Part shown: piece by piece, positions 1 through 7,201 of the stretch | How positions within the stretch are numbered: position 1 is the first letter of the stretch | Layout: every line of letters starts with the position of its first letter | Notes under the pieces: generated by a model | The model's database searches: none | Told to the model about the DNA's origin: nothing | Seen by the model: only the letters and a program-made list of their open reading frames with translations | Translations under genes and position numbers: made by a program | Assembly (NCBI GenBank): GCA_030151165.1 | Contig: JASLEM010000297.1 | Location: forward strand, 1 to 7,569 | Source: Burkholderiaceae bacterium | Lineage (GTDB): Bacteria; Pseudomonadota; Gammaproteobacteria; Burkholderiales; Burkholderiaceae | Direction of reading: 5' to 3' | Length of the DNA stretch: 7,569 bases

Positions 1-1095
<1,095 letters not shown>

Positions 1096-1134
1096 TCGCC
1101 GGCGCCTCGCGCGCCTTCCAGCCTTCCAGTACAG

Positions 1135-1167
1135 AGCCCGGTGGACGCGAGTCCTCCGGGCTTTTTT
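1135..1167 (+). terminator. Intrinsic terminator of clpA
   Basis: A 7-bp stem (AGCCCGG at 1135-1141 with CCGGGCT at 1156-1162) continues, after one T-T mismatch, into a 4-bp stem (1143-1146 with 1151-1154). The stem is closed by a GCGA loop of the stable GNRA type. A run of six T follows at 1162-1167. It begins 39 bp after the clpA stop codon and precedes the chemoreceptor gene, so the two are probably separate transcripts. No matching A-run lies on the left side, so it should act on the plus strand only. Confidence 0.9.
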
Positions 1168-1333
1168 CATGGTCGGCCGGTATCGGCGGTCATCGAGAGG
1201 CGGCCGATGCGGGTATCGAGATTTCCCTACTTTGGGCGTCGAGGTGTCCCGCCGAAAACGCGGTGTCGTGGTTGCCGTCGAGTGGCAGCCCGCTTGTCGC
1301 AACGCGTCCGCGGACGCCCCACCACAACGCCAG
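1168..1333 (+). promoter_or_regulatory. Leader of the chemoreceptor gene, with a palindrome and TCGAG repeats
   Basis: This is the gap between the clpA terminator and the chemoreceptor start. It holds a perfect 14-bp palindrome, GCGTCCGCGGACGC, at 1304-1317, ending 16 bp before the ATG. TCGAG occurs at 1193, 1216, 1239 and 1278, the first three exactly 23 bp apart. GCCGAAAA at 1251-1258 matches seven of eight bases of the enterobacterial FliA (sigma-28) -10 element GCCGATAA, but I find no acceptable -35 (TAAA) 11 or 15 bp upstream. No standard sigma-70 pair is evident. A promoter must exist somewhere here, given the terminator upstream, but its position is not established. Confidence 0.3.
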
Positions 1334-2881
1334 ATGAAATCGTTGAGAAGCCTTCTCCTGCTGCTGATCGCCTCGGGCCTGTTGGCCTCGGGGCTCCTGA
1401 CCGCCACCTCGATGTGGGGTGCCACCGGCACGACCGACGCCGCGCAGCGCGCGCTGGTCTCCAAGGACGTCACCGCCGACATCCTGCCGCCGCCGCTGTA
1501 CCTGATCGAGCTGCGGCTGGTGCTGTCGCAGGCGGTCGAGGGCTCGATGCCGCTCGTGACCGCGCAGGCCGAAGCGGCGCGGCTGGAGAAGGAGTACGGC
1601 GAGCGCGTCGCGTACTGGACGCAGAACCCGCCCTACGGCCTCCAGGCGCAACTGCTCGGCAAGCAGCACGAGGCCGGCAAGCGCTTCATCGAGGCCTCGC
1701 ACGCGGTGCTGGCCGCGCTGGCGGCGGGCGACAACGCCGCGGCCCAGTCCGCGCTGAAGGCGGCGCACGTCGCGTACAACGAGCATCGCGCGGGCGTCGA
1801 CGAGACGGTGAAGGTGTCGACCGCCTTCGCGGACGCCGCCATGGACTCGCTCTCGACGCTGCAGCGCCGTCTGCAGTGGACGCAGCTCGCCGTGTTCGGG
1901 CTGTCGGCCGTCGTCCTGCTGGTCATCGGGCGCTGGGCGCATCGCACGGTCTGGCGCTCGGCGGGCGGCGAGCCGGCCGAGGCCGCGGCGATCGCGAACG
2001 CGGTCGCGGGCGGCGACCTGTCGGTGCGCGTGCCGGTGGGCGCCGGCGACGAGGCCAGCGTGATGGCCGCGATGCAGCGGATGTGCGCCAACCTCGCGCG
2101 CATCGTCGCCCAGGTGCGCCAGGGCAGCGACAGCATGGCCACGGCGTCGTCGCAGATCGCCCAGGGCAACAGCGACCTGTCCGCGCGCACCGAACGCCAG
2201 GCGTCGGCGCTCGAGGAGACGGCCGCGTCGATGGAGCAACTGAGCACCACCGTGAAGCAGAACGCCGACCACGCCCACCAGGCGAGCCGGCTCGCGGTCG
2301 AGGCGAGCGCTGCGGCGACGAAGGGCGGCGAGGCGGTCGGGCGCGTGGTCGACACGATGAAGGCGATCAACGACAGCTCGCGCCGCATCGCCGACATCGT
2401 CGGCGTGATCGACGGCATCGCGTTCCAGACGAACATCCTCGCGCTCAACGCGGCCGTCGAGGCGACGCGCGCGGGCGAGCAGGGGCGCGGCTTCGCGATC
2501 GTCGCGACGGAGGTGCGCAACCTCGCCGGCCGGTCGGCGCAGGCCGCGCGCGAGATCAAGTCGCTGATCGGCGCGAGTGTCGAGCGCGCGGAACAGGGCG
2601 CGGGCCTCGCGGACGAGGCGGGCGCGACGATGACCGACGTCATGCAGTCGATCCACCGCGTGAGCAGCATCGTCTCGGAGATCAGCGCCGCGAGCGCCGA
2701 GCAGAGCGCGGGCGTCGCGCAGGTCGGCGCGGCCGTGATGCAGATGGATCAGGCGACGCAGTCGAACGCCGCGCTCGTCGAGCAGAGCGCCGCGGCTGCC
2801 GAGAGCCTGAAGCGGCAGGCCGAGGAACTCGTGCAGGCCGTGACGGTGTTCAAGCTCGCGTCCGCGCTGCCGTCGCATTGA
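1334..2881 (+). CDS. Methyl-accepting chemotaxis protein (membrane chemoreceptor)
   Basis: An inner-membrane receptor that should control the CheA kinase through CheW. The 515 residues show TM1 (about 5-27) and a periplasmic sensor region (about 28-182, predicted mostly helical). TM2 (about 184-202) is followed by a HAMP linker with a GGEP segment (211-214) and GGDLSVRV (226-233). The cytoplasmic coiled coil comes next. Its tip, around [16 protein letters not shown] (362-377) and [20 protein letters not shown] (381-400), is almost canonical. Likely methylation pairs are E294-E295 in SALEETAAS and E483-Q484. No NWETF-type C-terminal pentapeptide is present, so CheR/CheB would not be tethered there. 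The ligand is unknown; the sensor contains [11 protein letters not shown] (49-59) and [10 protein letters not shown] (94-103). The ATG at 1334 is chosen because it directly precedes TM1. A 55-residue upstream extension in the same frame starts at the terminator and is arginine-rich. The ribosome-binding site is poor. Confidence 0.95.
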   Translation: MKSLRSLLLLLIASGLLASGLLTATSMWGATGTTDAAQRALVSKDVTADILPPPLYLIELRLVLSQAVEGSMPLVTAQAEAARLEKEYGERVAYWTQNPPYGLQAQLLGKQHEAGKRFIEASHAVLAALAAGDNAAAQSALKAAHVAYNEHRAGVDETVKVSTAFADAAMDSLSTLQRRLQWTQLAVFGLSAVVLLVIGRWAHRTVWRSAGGEPAEAAAIANAVAGGDLSVRVPVGAGDEASVMAAMQRMCANLARIVAQVRQGSDSMATASSQIAQGNSDLSARTERQASALEETAASMEQLSTTVKQNADHAHQASRLAVEASAAATKGGEAVGRVVDTMKAINDSSRRIADIVGVIDGIAFQTNILALNAAVEATRAGEQGRGFAIVATEVRNLAGRSAQAAREIKSLIGASVERAEQGAGLADEAGATMTDVMQSIHRVSSIVSEISAASAEQSAGVAQVGAAVMQMDQATQSNAALVEQSAAAAESLKRQAEELVQAVTVFKLASALPSH

Positions 2882-2908
2882 GTCGCGCGCGGCCGCGCCG
2901 CTGCGCGC
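2882..2908. terminator. GC-only hairpin between convergent genes
   Basis: GCGCGC at 2885-2890 can pair with GCGCGC at 2903-2908, with a further GGC/GCC pairing inside (2891-2893 with 2897-2899). It fills the 27-bp gap between the stop codons of the chemoreceptor gene and dctA. There is no T-tract on either strand, so it is not a classical intrinsic terminator. It may stall or protect both 3' ends, or may be only a product of the high GC content. Confidence 0.25.
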
Positions 2909-4192
2909 TCAGGCCTGTTCGACGACCGGCGCTGGCGGCTCGTGGCCCTTCAGCACGGCGCCGAGGCGCGTGCGATCGAGCTCGCGCTCCCAGGCTGACA
3001 CGACGACGCACGCCACGCCGTTGCCGACGATGTTGGTCAGCGCGCGGCATTCGCTCATGAACTTGTCGATGCCCAGGATCAGCACCATGCCCGTGACGGG
3101 CAGCGAGGGCACGACCGACAGCGTCGCCGCGAGCGTGATGAAGCCGGAGCCCGTGACGCCGCTCGCGCCTTTGGACGTGAGCATCGCCACCAGCAGGATC
3201 GTGCCTTCCTGCTCCCAGGTGAGGTTCACGTTGAGCGCCTGCGCGATGAACATCACGGCCAGCGTCATGTAGATGTTGGTGCCGTCCAGGTTGAACGAGT
3301 AGCCGGTGGGCACCACGAGCCCGACGACCGACTTCGAGCAGCCGACGTTCTCCATCTTGGCCATCAACTGCGGCAGCGCGGCCTCGGACGAGCTCGTGCC
3401 GAGCACGATCAGCAGTTCCTCCTTGATGTAGGCGAGGAAGCGCAGGATCGAGAAGCCGAACGCGTAGGCGATGGCGCCCAGCACGATCACGACGAACAGG
3501 ATCGACGTCAGGTAGAACGTGCCGATCAGCTTGAGCAGCGGCAGCAGCGAGGCCAGGCCGTACTTGCCGATCGTGAACGCCATCGCGCCGAACGCGCCGA
3601 TCGGCGCGACGCGCGTGATCAGCGTGACCATGCGGAAGAACACCGCCGAGAACTGCTCGATCAGGCCGTGCAGCGCCGCGCCGCGCTCGCCGAGGAAGGA
3701 CAGGGCGCTGCCGAACAGCAGCGCGACGAGCAGCACCTGCAGGATCTCGCCCTTCGCGAACGCGTCGACGACGGTCGTGGGGATGATGTGCAGCAGGAAG
3801 TCGACCGTGCTCTGGCCGCCGGCCTGGCTCGCGTAGGTCGCGACGGCGTGCGCGTCGAGCGTCTTCGGGTCGACGTTGAAGCCGTCGCCCGGCCGCACGA
3901 TGTGCGCGACCAGCAGGCCGACGAACAGCGCGATGGTCGACATCACCTCGAAGTACAGCAGCGCCTTGCCGCCGACCCGGCCGACCTTCTTCATGTCGTG
4001 CATGCCGGCGATGCCCGAGACCACCGTGCAGAAGATGATCGGCGCGATGACCATGCGGATCAGCGCGATGAAGCCGTCGCCGAGTGGCTTCATCTTCTGC
4101 GCGAGCTGCGGCTGGTACTGCCCGAGCAGCACGCCGATGACGATCGCCACCAGCACCTGCACGTAGAGGATCTTGTAGAACGGAGTCTTCAT
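2909..4192 (-). CDS. dctA: C4-dicarboxylate:proton/cation symporter DctA
   Basis: An inner-membrane symporter of the dicarboxylate/amino acid:cation symporter family, importing succinate, fumarate and malate. At 427 residues it nearly equals E. coli DctA (428). The N-terminus [17 protein letters not shown] matches the family start. Visible landmarks are the hairpin-1 serine motif GTSSSE (265-270), NLDGT (301-305, the TM7 substrate/cation motif), the hairpin-2 segment [12 protein letters not shown] (340-351), and TM8 with [17 protein letters not shown] (376-392), including D376, R383 and N387. These favour DctA over the GltP and SstT relatives. The start is the ATG at 4192-4190; an in-frame ATG 29 codons upstream adds a hydrophilic, non-family extension and was not used. 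It converges on the chemoreceptor gene. No DctB/DctD-type regulator lies in the window, and no clear sigma-54 site (GG-N10-GC) was found upstream. Confidence 0.95.
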   Translation of the reverse strand: MKTPFYKILYVQVLVAIVIGVLLGQYQPQLAQKMKPLGDGFIALIRMVIAPIIFCTVVSGIAGMHDMKKVGRVGGKALLYFEVMSTIALFVGLLVAHIVRPGDGFNVDPKTLDAHAVATYASQAGGQSTVDFLLHIIPTTVVDAFAKGEILQVLLVALLFGSALSFLGERGAALHGLIEQFSAVFFRMVTLITRVAPIGAFGAMAFTIGKYGLASLLPLLKLIGTFYLTSILFVVIVLGAIAYAFGFSILRFLAYIKEELLIVLGTSSSEAALPQLMAKMENVGCSKSVVGLVVPTGYSFNLDGTNIYMTLAVMFIAQALNVNLTWEQEGTILLVAMLTSKGASGVTGSGFITLAATLSVVPSLPVTGMVLILGIDKFMSECRALTNIVGNGVACVVVSAWERELDRTRLGAVLKGHEPPAPVVEQA

Positions 4193-4325
4193 CGGCTTTG
4201 TCCCGGAGCAGGCGCCTGGGGGCGCTCGAAGCAGGCGATTGTGCGACGGCTGCCGAAACCCTGCATCGGGAACATCCACATTCGGCCGCGGGGTCGGGCC
4301 GGGCGCGGCCCGGGTCGCCGGGGCC
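4193..4325 (-). promoter_or_regulatory. mtfA-dctA intergenic region with a hairpin
   Basis: This 133-bp gap lies between the end of mtfA and the start of dctA, so it should hold the 3' end of the upstream operon and the dctA promoter. A GC-rich hairpin lies at 4295-4312 (stem of 7 bp, CGGGCCG with CGGCCCG, 4-base loop). It has no T-tract on the minus strand, so termination there is only possible, not shown. CACAAT near 4235 on the minus strand resembles a -10 box but lacks a recognisable -35. No confident promoter was found. Confidence 0.3.
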
Positions 4326-5129
4326 TCAGGCGGCGGCCGGATCCTGGCGGAAATAGTCCGCGAACATCGGGTACAGGTCGGGCCATTCGCGCTTGAACGG
4401 CACCGGGTCGACGAAGAAGGATTCGACCGCGACGGCGAAGAACTCGTCGACGGCCTCGGCGCCGTAGGGGTCGACGACGGTGTCCACGCCTTCGTCGACC
4501 AGCGCGCAGAAATCCTCGTAGGCGGCGTCCAGCGTCTCGGCCCAGCGCTCGCGCGCGGCGGCGTCGGGCAGGGGCGGGATGCCGTCGATGCTGCCGGTGG
4601 CCGCGTCCAGCACGTGCGCGAACTCGTGGATCACGACGTTCAGGCCGACGCTCGCGGACTCGATGGCGTCGTCGGCGTCGCCCCAGCTGAGCATCATCAT
4701 GCCGTTCGCGTCGACCTCGCCGAGCAGCGTGTCCTCGTACTCGTGGACGACGCCGTCCTCGTCCATGACGCTGCGCATCGCCACGACGCCCTCGCGCCGC
4801 AGCACGATGCCGCTCAGGCCGCGGTAGTAGTGCAGGCCCAGCCGGAGCACGGGCAGGCAGGCCTGCGCCGCGACGGTCAGCGCCATCTCGTCGGTCAGCT
4901 CGAGGCCGTCGGCGGCGGCGAACTGCTTGTCGTCGAGGAACAGGCTGCACAGCCGCCGCAACTCGGCGCGGTCGGCCTCGTCGAGCCGGGCGACCATGGG
5001 CAGCCGCGCGAGCGTCAGCTGCCACAGCGGCTCGGCGATCGTGCGGCGTTCGAGCGCGCGCTCCTCGCGCCACGCGCCCAGGCGGGCGAGCGGGGCGCGC
5101 AGCCACGACGGGCGGGGCGGGCTCACCAC
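4326..5129 (-). CDS. mtfA: MtfA-type zinc-dependent peptidase
   Basis: A cytoplasmic metallopeptidase of the MtfA (formerly YeeI) family. In E. coli, MtfA binds the glucose repressor Mlc and has aminopeptidase activity. The 267 residues match the family length (E. coli about 265). The zinc motif HEFAH is at 168-172, giving H168, the catalytic E169 and H172. The third ligand is probably E236 in FAVAVESFF, which aligns with the SEYFF segment of the E. coli protein. The family's upstream region with [11 protein letters not shown] (92-102) is present. The start is a GTG (5129-5127) followed at once by a second GTG; it lies 10 bp after the lpxH stop, with no clear Shine-Dalgarno sequence, so translation may depend on lpxH. 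An Mlc/ptsG role is uncertain in this lineage, so the substrate or partner is open. Confidence 0.93.
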   Translation of the reverse strand: MVSPPRPSWLRAPLARLGAWREERALERRTIAEPLWQLTLARLPMVARLDEADRAELRRLCSLFLDDKQFAAADGLELTDEMALTVAAQACLPVLRLGLHYYRGLSGIVLRREGVVAMRSVMDEDGVVHEYEDTLLGEVDANGMMMLSWGDADDAIESASVGLNVVIHEFAHVLDAATGSIDGIPPLPDAAARERWAETLDAAYEDFCALVDEGVDTVVDPYGAEAVDEFFAVAVESFFVDPVPFKREWPDLYPMFADYFRQDPAAA

Positions 5130-5139
5130 GCGACGAGCG

Positions 5140-5919
5140 TCACGCGCAGTCGCCCGGCGCGAGGCGCTCGAGGCCGGCGCTGGTCCAGCGCAGCACCTCG
5201 GCGCGGTGGCGTTCGGGCTGCGGAAAGTCGAGATCCCAGTCGCTCAGCACGTGGCGCGTCCAGCCGTCGCGCACCTGCGAGCCGGGGCGGTGCGTGTGGC
5301 CGTGGATCATCGTGTCGGTGCCGGCCTCGGCGAGCCAGGCCTTGGCCATCGTCTCGTCGACGTCGGCGTAGGTCACCGGCTCGTCCTGGCGTTCGCGGCT
5401 GGCGGCGCGCATCTTCGCGGCGAGCGCGAGGCGCGCCTCGAGCGGCTGCGACAGCAACTGCGCCTGGTACGCGGGGCTGCGCACCTGCTGGCGGAAGATC
5501 TGGTACGGGACGTCGTCGACACACAGCTCGTCGCCGTGCGTCAGCAGCAGCGTGCGGCCGAACGCGCTCACGGTGGCCGGGTCGGCCAGGAAGCGTGCGC
5601 CGGTCGCGGCGGCGAAATCGGCGCCGAGCAGGAAGTCGCGGTTGCCGTGCTGCAGCCACACGGGCTTCACGCGGGCCGCGGCGGCGATGACCTCGACGCA
5701 GCGGGCCTCGAACGGCCGCGTGCGCGCGTCGTCGCCGACCCATACCTCGAACACGTCGCCGAGCATGAAGATGGCGTCGGCGCGCGTGGTCGAGACGTAG
5801 CGCTCCCACGCCGCCGCGGTGGCGGGCATGGTCTCGCTCAGGTGGATGTCGGAGATGAAGTCGACGACGCGGATGTCGTCGCCGAGCTTCAACCCGGAAT
5901 CGAAGGCCGGGCTGCTCAA
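5140..5919 (-). CDS. lpxH: UDP-2,3-diacylglucosamine diphosphatase LpxH
   Basis: A peripheral inner-membrane enzyme that cleaves UDP-2,3-diacylglucosamine to lipid X and UMP, the fourth step of lipid A synthesis. It is a metallophosphoesterase with all the family's metal-site motifs: DIH (D24, H26), GD (D55), GNRD (N93), THGD (H128) and HGHTHRP (H206, H208). The Mn-binding set is therefore complete. At 259 residues it is slightly longer than E. coli LpxH (240), mostly through about 17 extra N-terminal residues. The start is the weakest part of the call. The proposed TTG (5919-5917) overlaps the ppiB stop as TTGA, typical of translational coupling. A later TTG at codon 10 is the only other likely start before D24; the first internal ATG (codon 31) would lose the metal motif. 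The ppiB-lpxH order is as in E. coli. Confidence 0.95.
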   Translation of the reverse strand: MSSPAFDSGLKLGDDIRVVDFISDIHLSETMPATAAAWERYVSTTRADAIFMLGDVFEVWVGDDARTRPFEARCVEVIAAAARVKPVWLQHGNRDFLLGADFAAATGARFLADPATVSAFGRTLLLTHGDELCVDDVPYQIFRQQVRSPAYQAQLLSQPLEARLALAAKMRAASRERQDEPVTYADVDETMAKAWLAEAGTDTMIHGHTHRPGSQVRDGWTRHVLSDWDLDFPQPERHRAEVLRWTSAGLERLAPGDCA

Positions 5920-6419
5920 GCCTGGACTTCTTCGGCCTTGACGATCTGGATGTCGTCGACGGGCACGTCGTCGTGGAAGCCCTTGCGGCCGGTCTTGACG
6001 GCGCCGAGCTCGTCGACCACCGACTGGCCCTCGACGACCTTGCCGAACACCGCGTAGCCCCAGCCGTCCTGCGCCTGGTCGTTGTTCAGGAAGCCGTTGT
6101 TCGTCGTGTTGATGAAGAACTGCGAGCTGGCCGAATGCGGCGCCGACGTGCGCGCCATCGCGAGCGTGTACTTGTCGTTCTTCAGGCCGTTCTTGGCTTC
6201 GTTCTGGATCTGGCCGTCGGTGTCCTTCTGCTTCATGCCGGACTCGAAGCCGCCGCCCTGGATCATGAAGTTCTTGATCACGCGGTGGAAGATCGTGCCG
6301 TCGTAGTAGCCCTTGTTGACGTAGTTCAGGAAGTTCGCGACGGAGATCGGCGCCTTCTCGTCGTCGAGCTCGATGCGCAGGTCGCCCTTGGTGGTGGTCA
6401 TCTTCACGTACTTGGTCAT
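5916..6419 (-). CDS. ppiB: Cytoplasmic cyclophilin-type peptidyl-prolyl cis-trans isomerase
   Basis: Catalyses cis-trans isomerisation of X-Pro bonds during protein folding. The 167 residues form a single cyclophilin domain close to E. coli PpiB (164). The core motifs are FHRVI (44-48, with catalytic R46), FMIQGGGF (51-58), NEAKNGLKN (73-81), and SQFFIN (99-104). There is no signal peptide, so it acts in the cytoplasm. Phe110 lies where human CypA has the cyclosporin-contacting Trp121; by family knowledge this predicts low cyclosporin sensitivity. The ATG at 6419 has a GGAG ribosome-binding site about 8 bases upstream, and that site lies inside the last codons of ppiA. The gap to ppiA is 2 bp, and the 3' end overlaps lpxH by 4 bp. 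Confidence 0.96.
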   Translation of the reverse strand: MTKYVKMTTTKGDLRIELDDEKAPISVANFLNYVNKGYYDGTIFHRVIKNFMIQGGGFESGMKQKDTDGQIQNEAKNGLKNDKYTLAMARTSAPHSASSQFFINTTNNGFLNNDQAQDGWGYAVFGKVVEGQSVVDELGAVKTGRKGFHDDVPVDDIQIVKAEEVQA

Positions 6420-6421
6420 GC

Positions 6422-6979
6422 TTATTTCTCCAGGGTGGCTTTCTTGATCACGACGGGCGTGACGGGCACGTTTTCATACGGGCCCTTGGTGGTGGTCTGG
6501 ACGGCGCGGATCTTGTCGACGACGTCCGTGCCCGCGACGACCTTGCCGAACACGGCGTAGCCGTCGCCGGCGTCGAGGAACGGGTTGTCCTTCACGTTGA
6601 TGAAGAACTGCGCCGTGGCGGAGTTCGGATCGTTGGTGCGCGCCATCGCGACCGTGTAGAGCTTGTTGGTCAGGCCGTTGTGCGCCTCGAGCGGGATCGG
6701 CGCGTGCGTGGGCGTCTCGCGCAGGTCGGGGGTCATGCCGCCGCCCTGGATCATGAAGCCGTCGATCACGCGGTGGAACACGGTGCCGTTGTAGTGGCCT
6801 TCCTTCACGTACTGCTCGAAGTTGGCCACCGACTTCGGCGCCTTCTGGGCGTCGAGCTCGATCACGATGTCGCCCATCGAGGTGGCAAGACGCACCTTGT
6901 CCGCCCAGGCGGGTGCGCTGAACGCCGTCAGGCCGGCGAGGGCCAGCGCGGCCCAGCGGGTTTGGTTCGGGATGCTCAT
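6422..6979 (-). CDS. ppiA: Periplasmic cyclophilin-type peptidyl-prolyl cis-trans isomerase
   Basis: Prolyl isomerase for exported proteins. The 185-residue precursor starts with a Sec signal peptide: positive R8, a hydrophobic stretch at about 9-20 ([12 protein letters not shown]), and an AWA cleavage site after A26. The mature protein would begin at DKVRL. The cyclophilin domain carries FHRVI (68-72, catalytic R70), FMIQGGGM (75-82) and AQFFINV (123-129). Phe134 replaces the cyclosporin-contacting Trp of human CypA. The ATG at 6979 is preferred because AAGGAG sits 8 bases upstream and the signal peptide begins there. An upstream in-frame ATG at 7090 would add 37 charged residues and bury the signal. 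It is the first gene of the ppiA-ppiB-lpxH-mtfA run. It is paralogous to ppiB, and the two likely arose by duplication in the lineage's past. Confidence 0.95.
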   Translation of the reverse strand: MSIPNQTRWAALALAGLTAFSAPAWADKVRLATSMGDIVIELDAQKAPKSVANFEQYVKEGHYNGTVFHRVIDGFMIQGGGMTPDLRETPTHAPIPLEAHNGLTNKLYTVAMARTNDPNSATAQFFINVKDNPFLDAGDGYAVFGKVVAGTDVVDKIRAVQTTTKGPYENVPVTPVVIKKATLEK

Positions 6980-6987
6980 CAAAAGGT

Positions 6988-6993
6988 CTCCTT
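6988..6993 (-). promoter_or_regulatory. Ribosome-binding site of ppiA
   Basis: AAGGAG on the minus strand, 8 bases before the ATG at 6979. It is the strongest Shine-Dalgarno match in the window and decides the ppiA start against the longer 222-codon alternative. Confidence 0.85.
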
Positions 6994-7028
6994 GGCTATA
7001 CTGCGATGATTCTTGCCGGGATTCTAAC

Positions 7029-7051
7029 GAGGGCTGCCGAGGCCCTCTTTT
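7029..7051 (+). terminator. Hairpin with T-tract pointing toward cysS
   Basis: GAGGGC (7029-7034) pairs perfectly with GCCCTC (7042-7047), with a 7-base loop that can shrink by one U-G pair, followed by TTTT (7048-7051). On the plus strand this has the form of a weak intrinsic terminator. It lies in divergent intergenic DNA with no plus-strand gene just upstream, so it might be a cysS leader element, might end a short transcript, or might be chance. The stem also lies in the zone where the ppiA -35 would be expected. Confidence 0.4.
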
Positions 7052-7201
7052 CGACTCCGGACGACCCGTTTCCCGTTCGCCGATTTTCATGCCCGTGCCG
7101 CCGGCTGTCCGTGCGCGCGCGGCTCACACAGCCTCCTTTTTTCCTTGTCCGGCTCGTCCGCCCTTCGCGGGGCAGGCGGCAGGCCGGCAACGTTTCCGCC
7201 G

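Larger units (their letters stand above)
6980..7201. promoter_or_regulatory. Divergent ppiA/cysS intergenic region
   Basis: These 222 bp must hold the promoters of the ppiA operon (leftward) and cysS (rightward). On the minus strand TAGAAT (7026-7021) is one mismatch from the -10 consensus and would give a leader of about 35 bases for ppiA, but its -35 is poor. On the plus strand TATACT (6997-7002) is also one mismatch from consensus, again without a good -35; it would give cysS a leader of about 190 bases. Neither is certain. The stretch 7100-7200 is C- and G-rich with a six-T run (7138-7143) and no clear ribosome-binding site before cysS. Confidence 0.3.

Noticed and set aside
1190..2878. 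Long open frame (562 codons) on the minus strand over the chemoreceptor gene
   Set aside because: It is antisense to a clear chemoreceptor and its product is dominated by Arg, Ala, His and Leu with no domain motif, as expected of a shadow frame in GC-rich DNA.
1141..3060. 639-codon plus-strand frame overlapping the chemoreceptor gene and the end of dctA
   Set aside because: It is out of frame with the real gene, very rich in Arg and Gly, starts inside the clpA terminator, and runs into a convergent gene.
4193..4279. 29-codon N-terminal extension of DctA from an upstream ATG
   Set aside because: It is hydrophilic and not part of the family; MKTPFYK is the family N-terminus.
4193..4325. Sigma-54 promoter for dctA
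   Set aside because: The nearest candidates have GG to GC spacings of 8 or 11 instead of 10, or lack the GG, so none fits the strict consensus.
4239..6057. Long plus-strand frames opposite mtfA, lpxH and ppiB
   Set aside because: They are low-complexity Arg/Ala/Val translations antisense to genes with full catalytic motifs.
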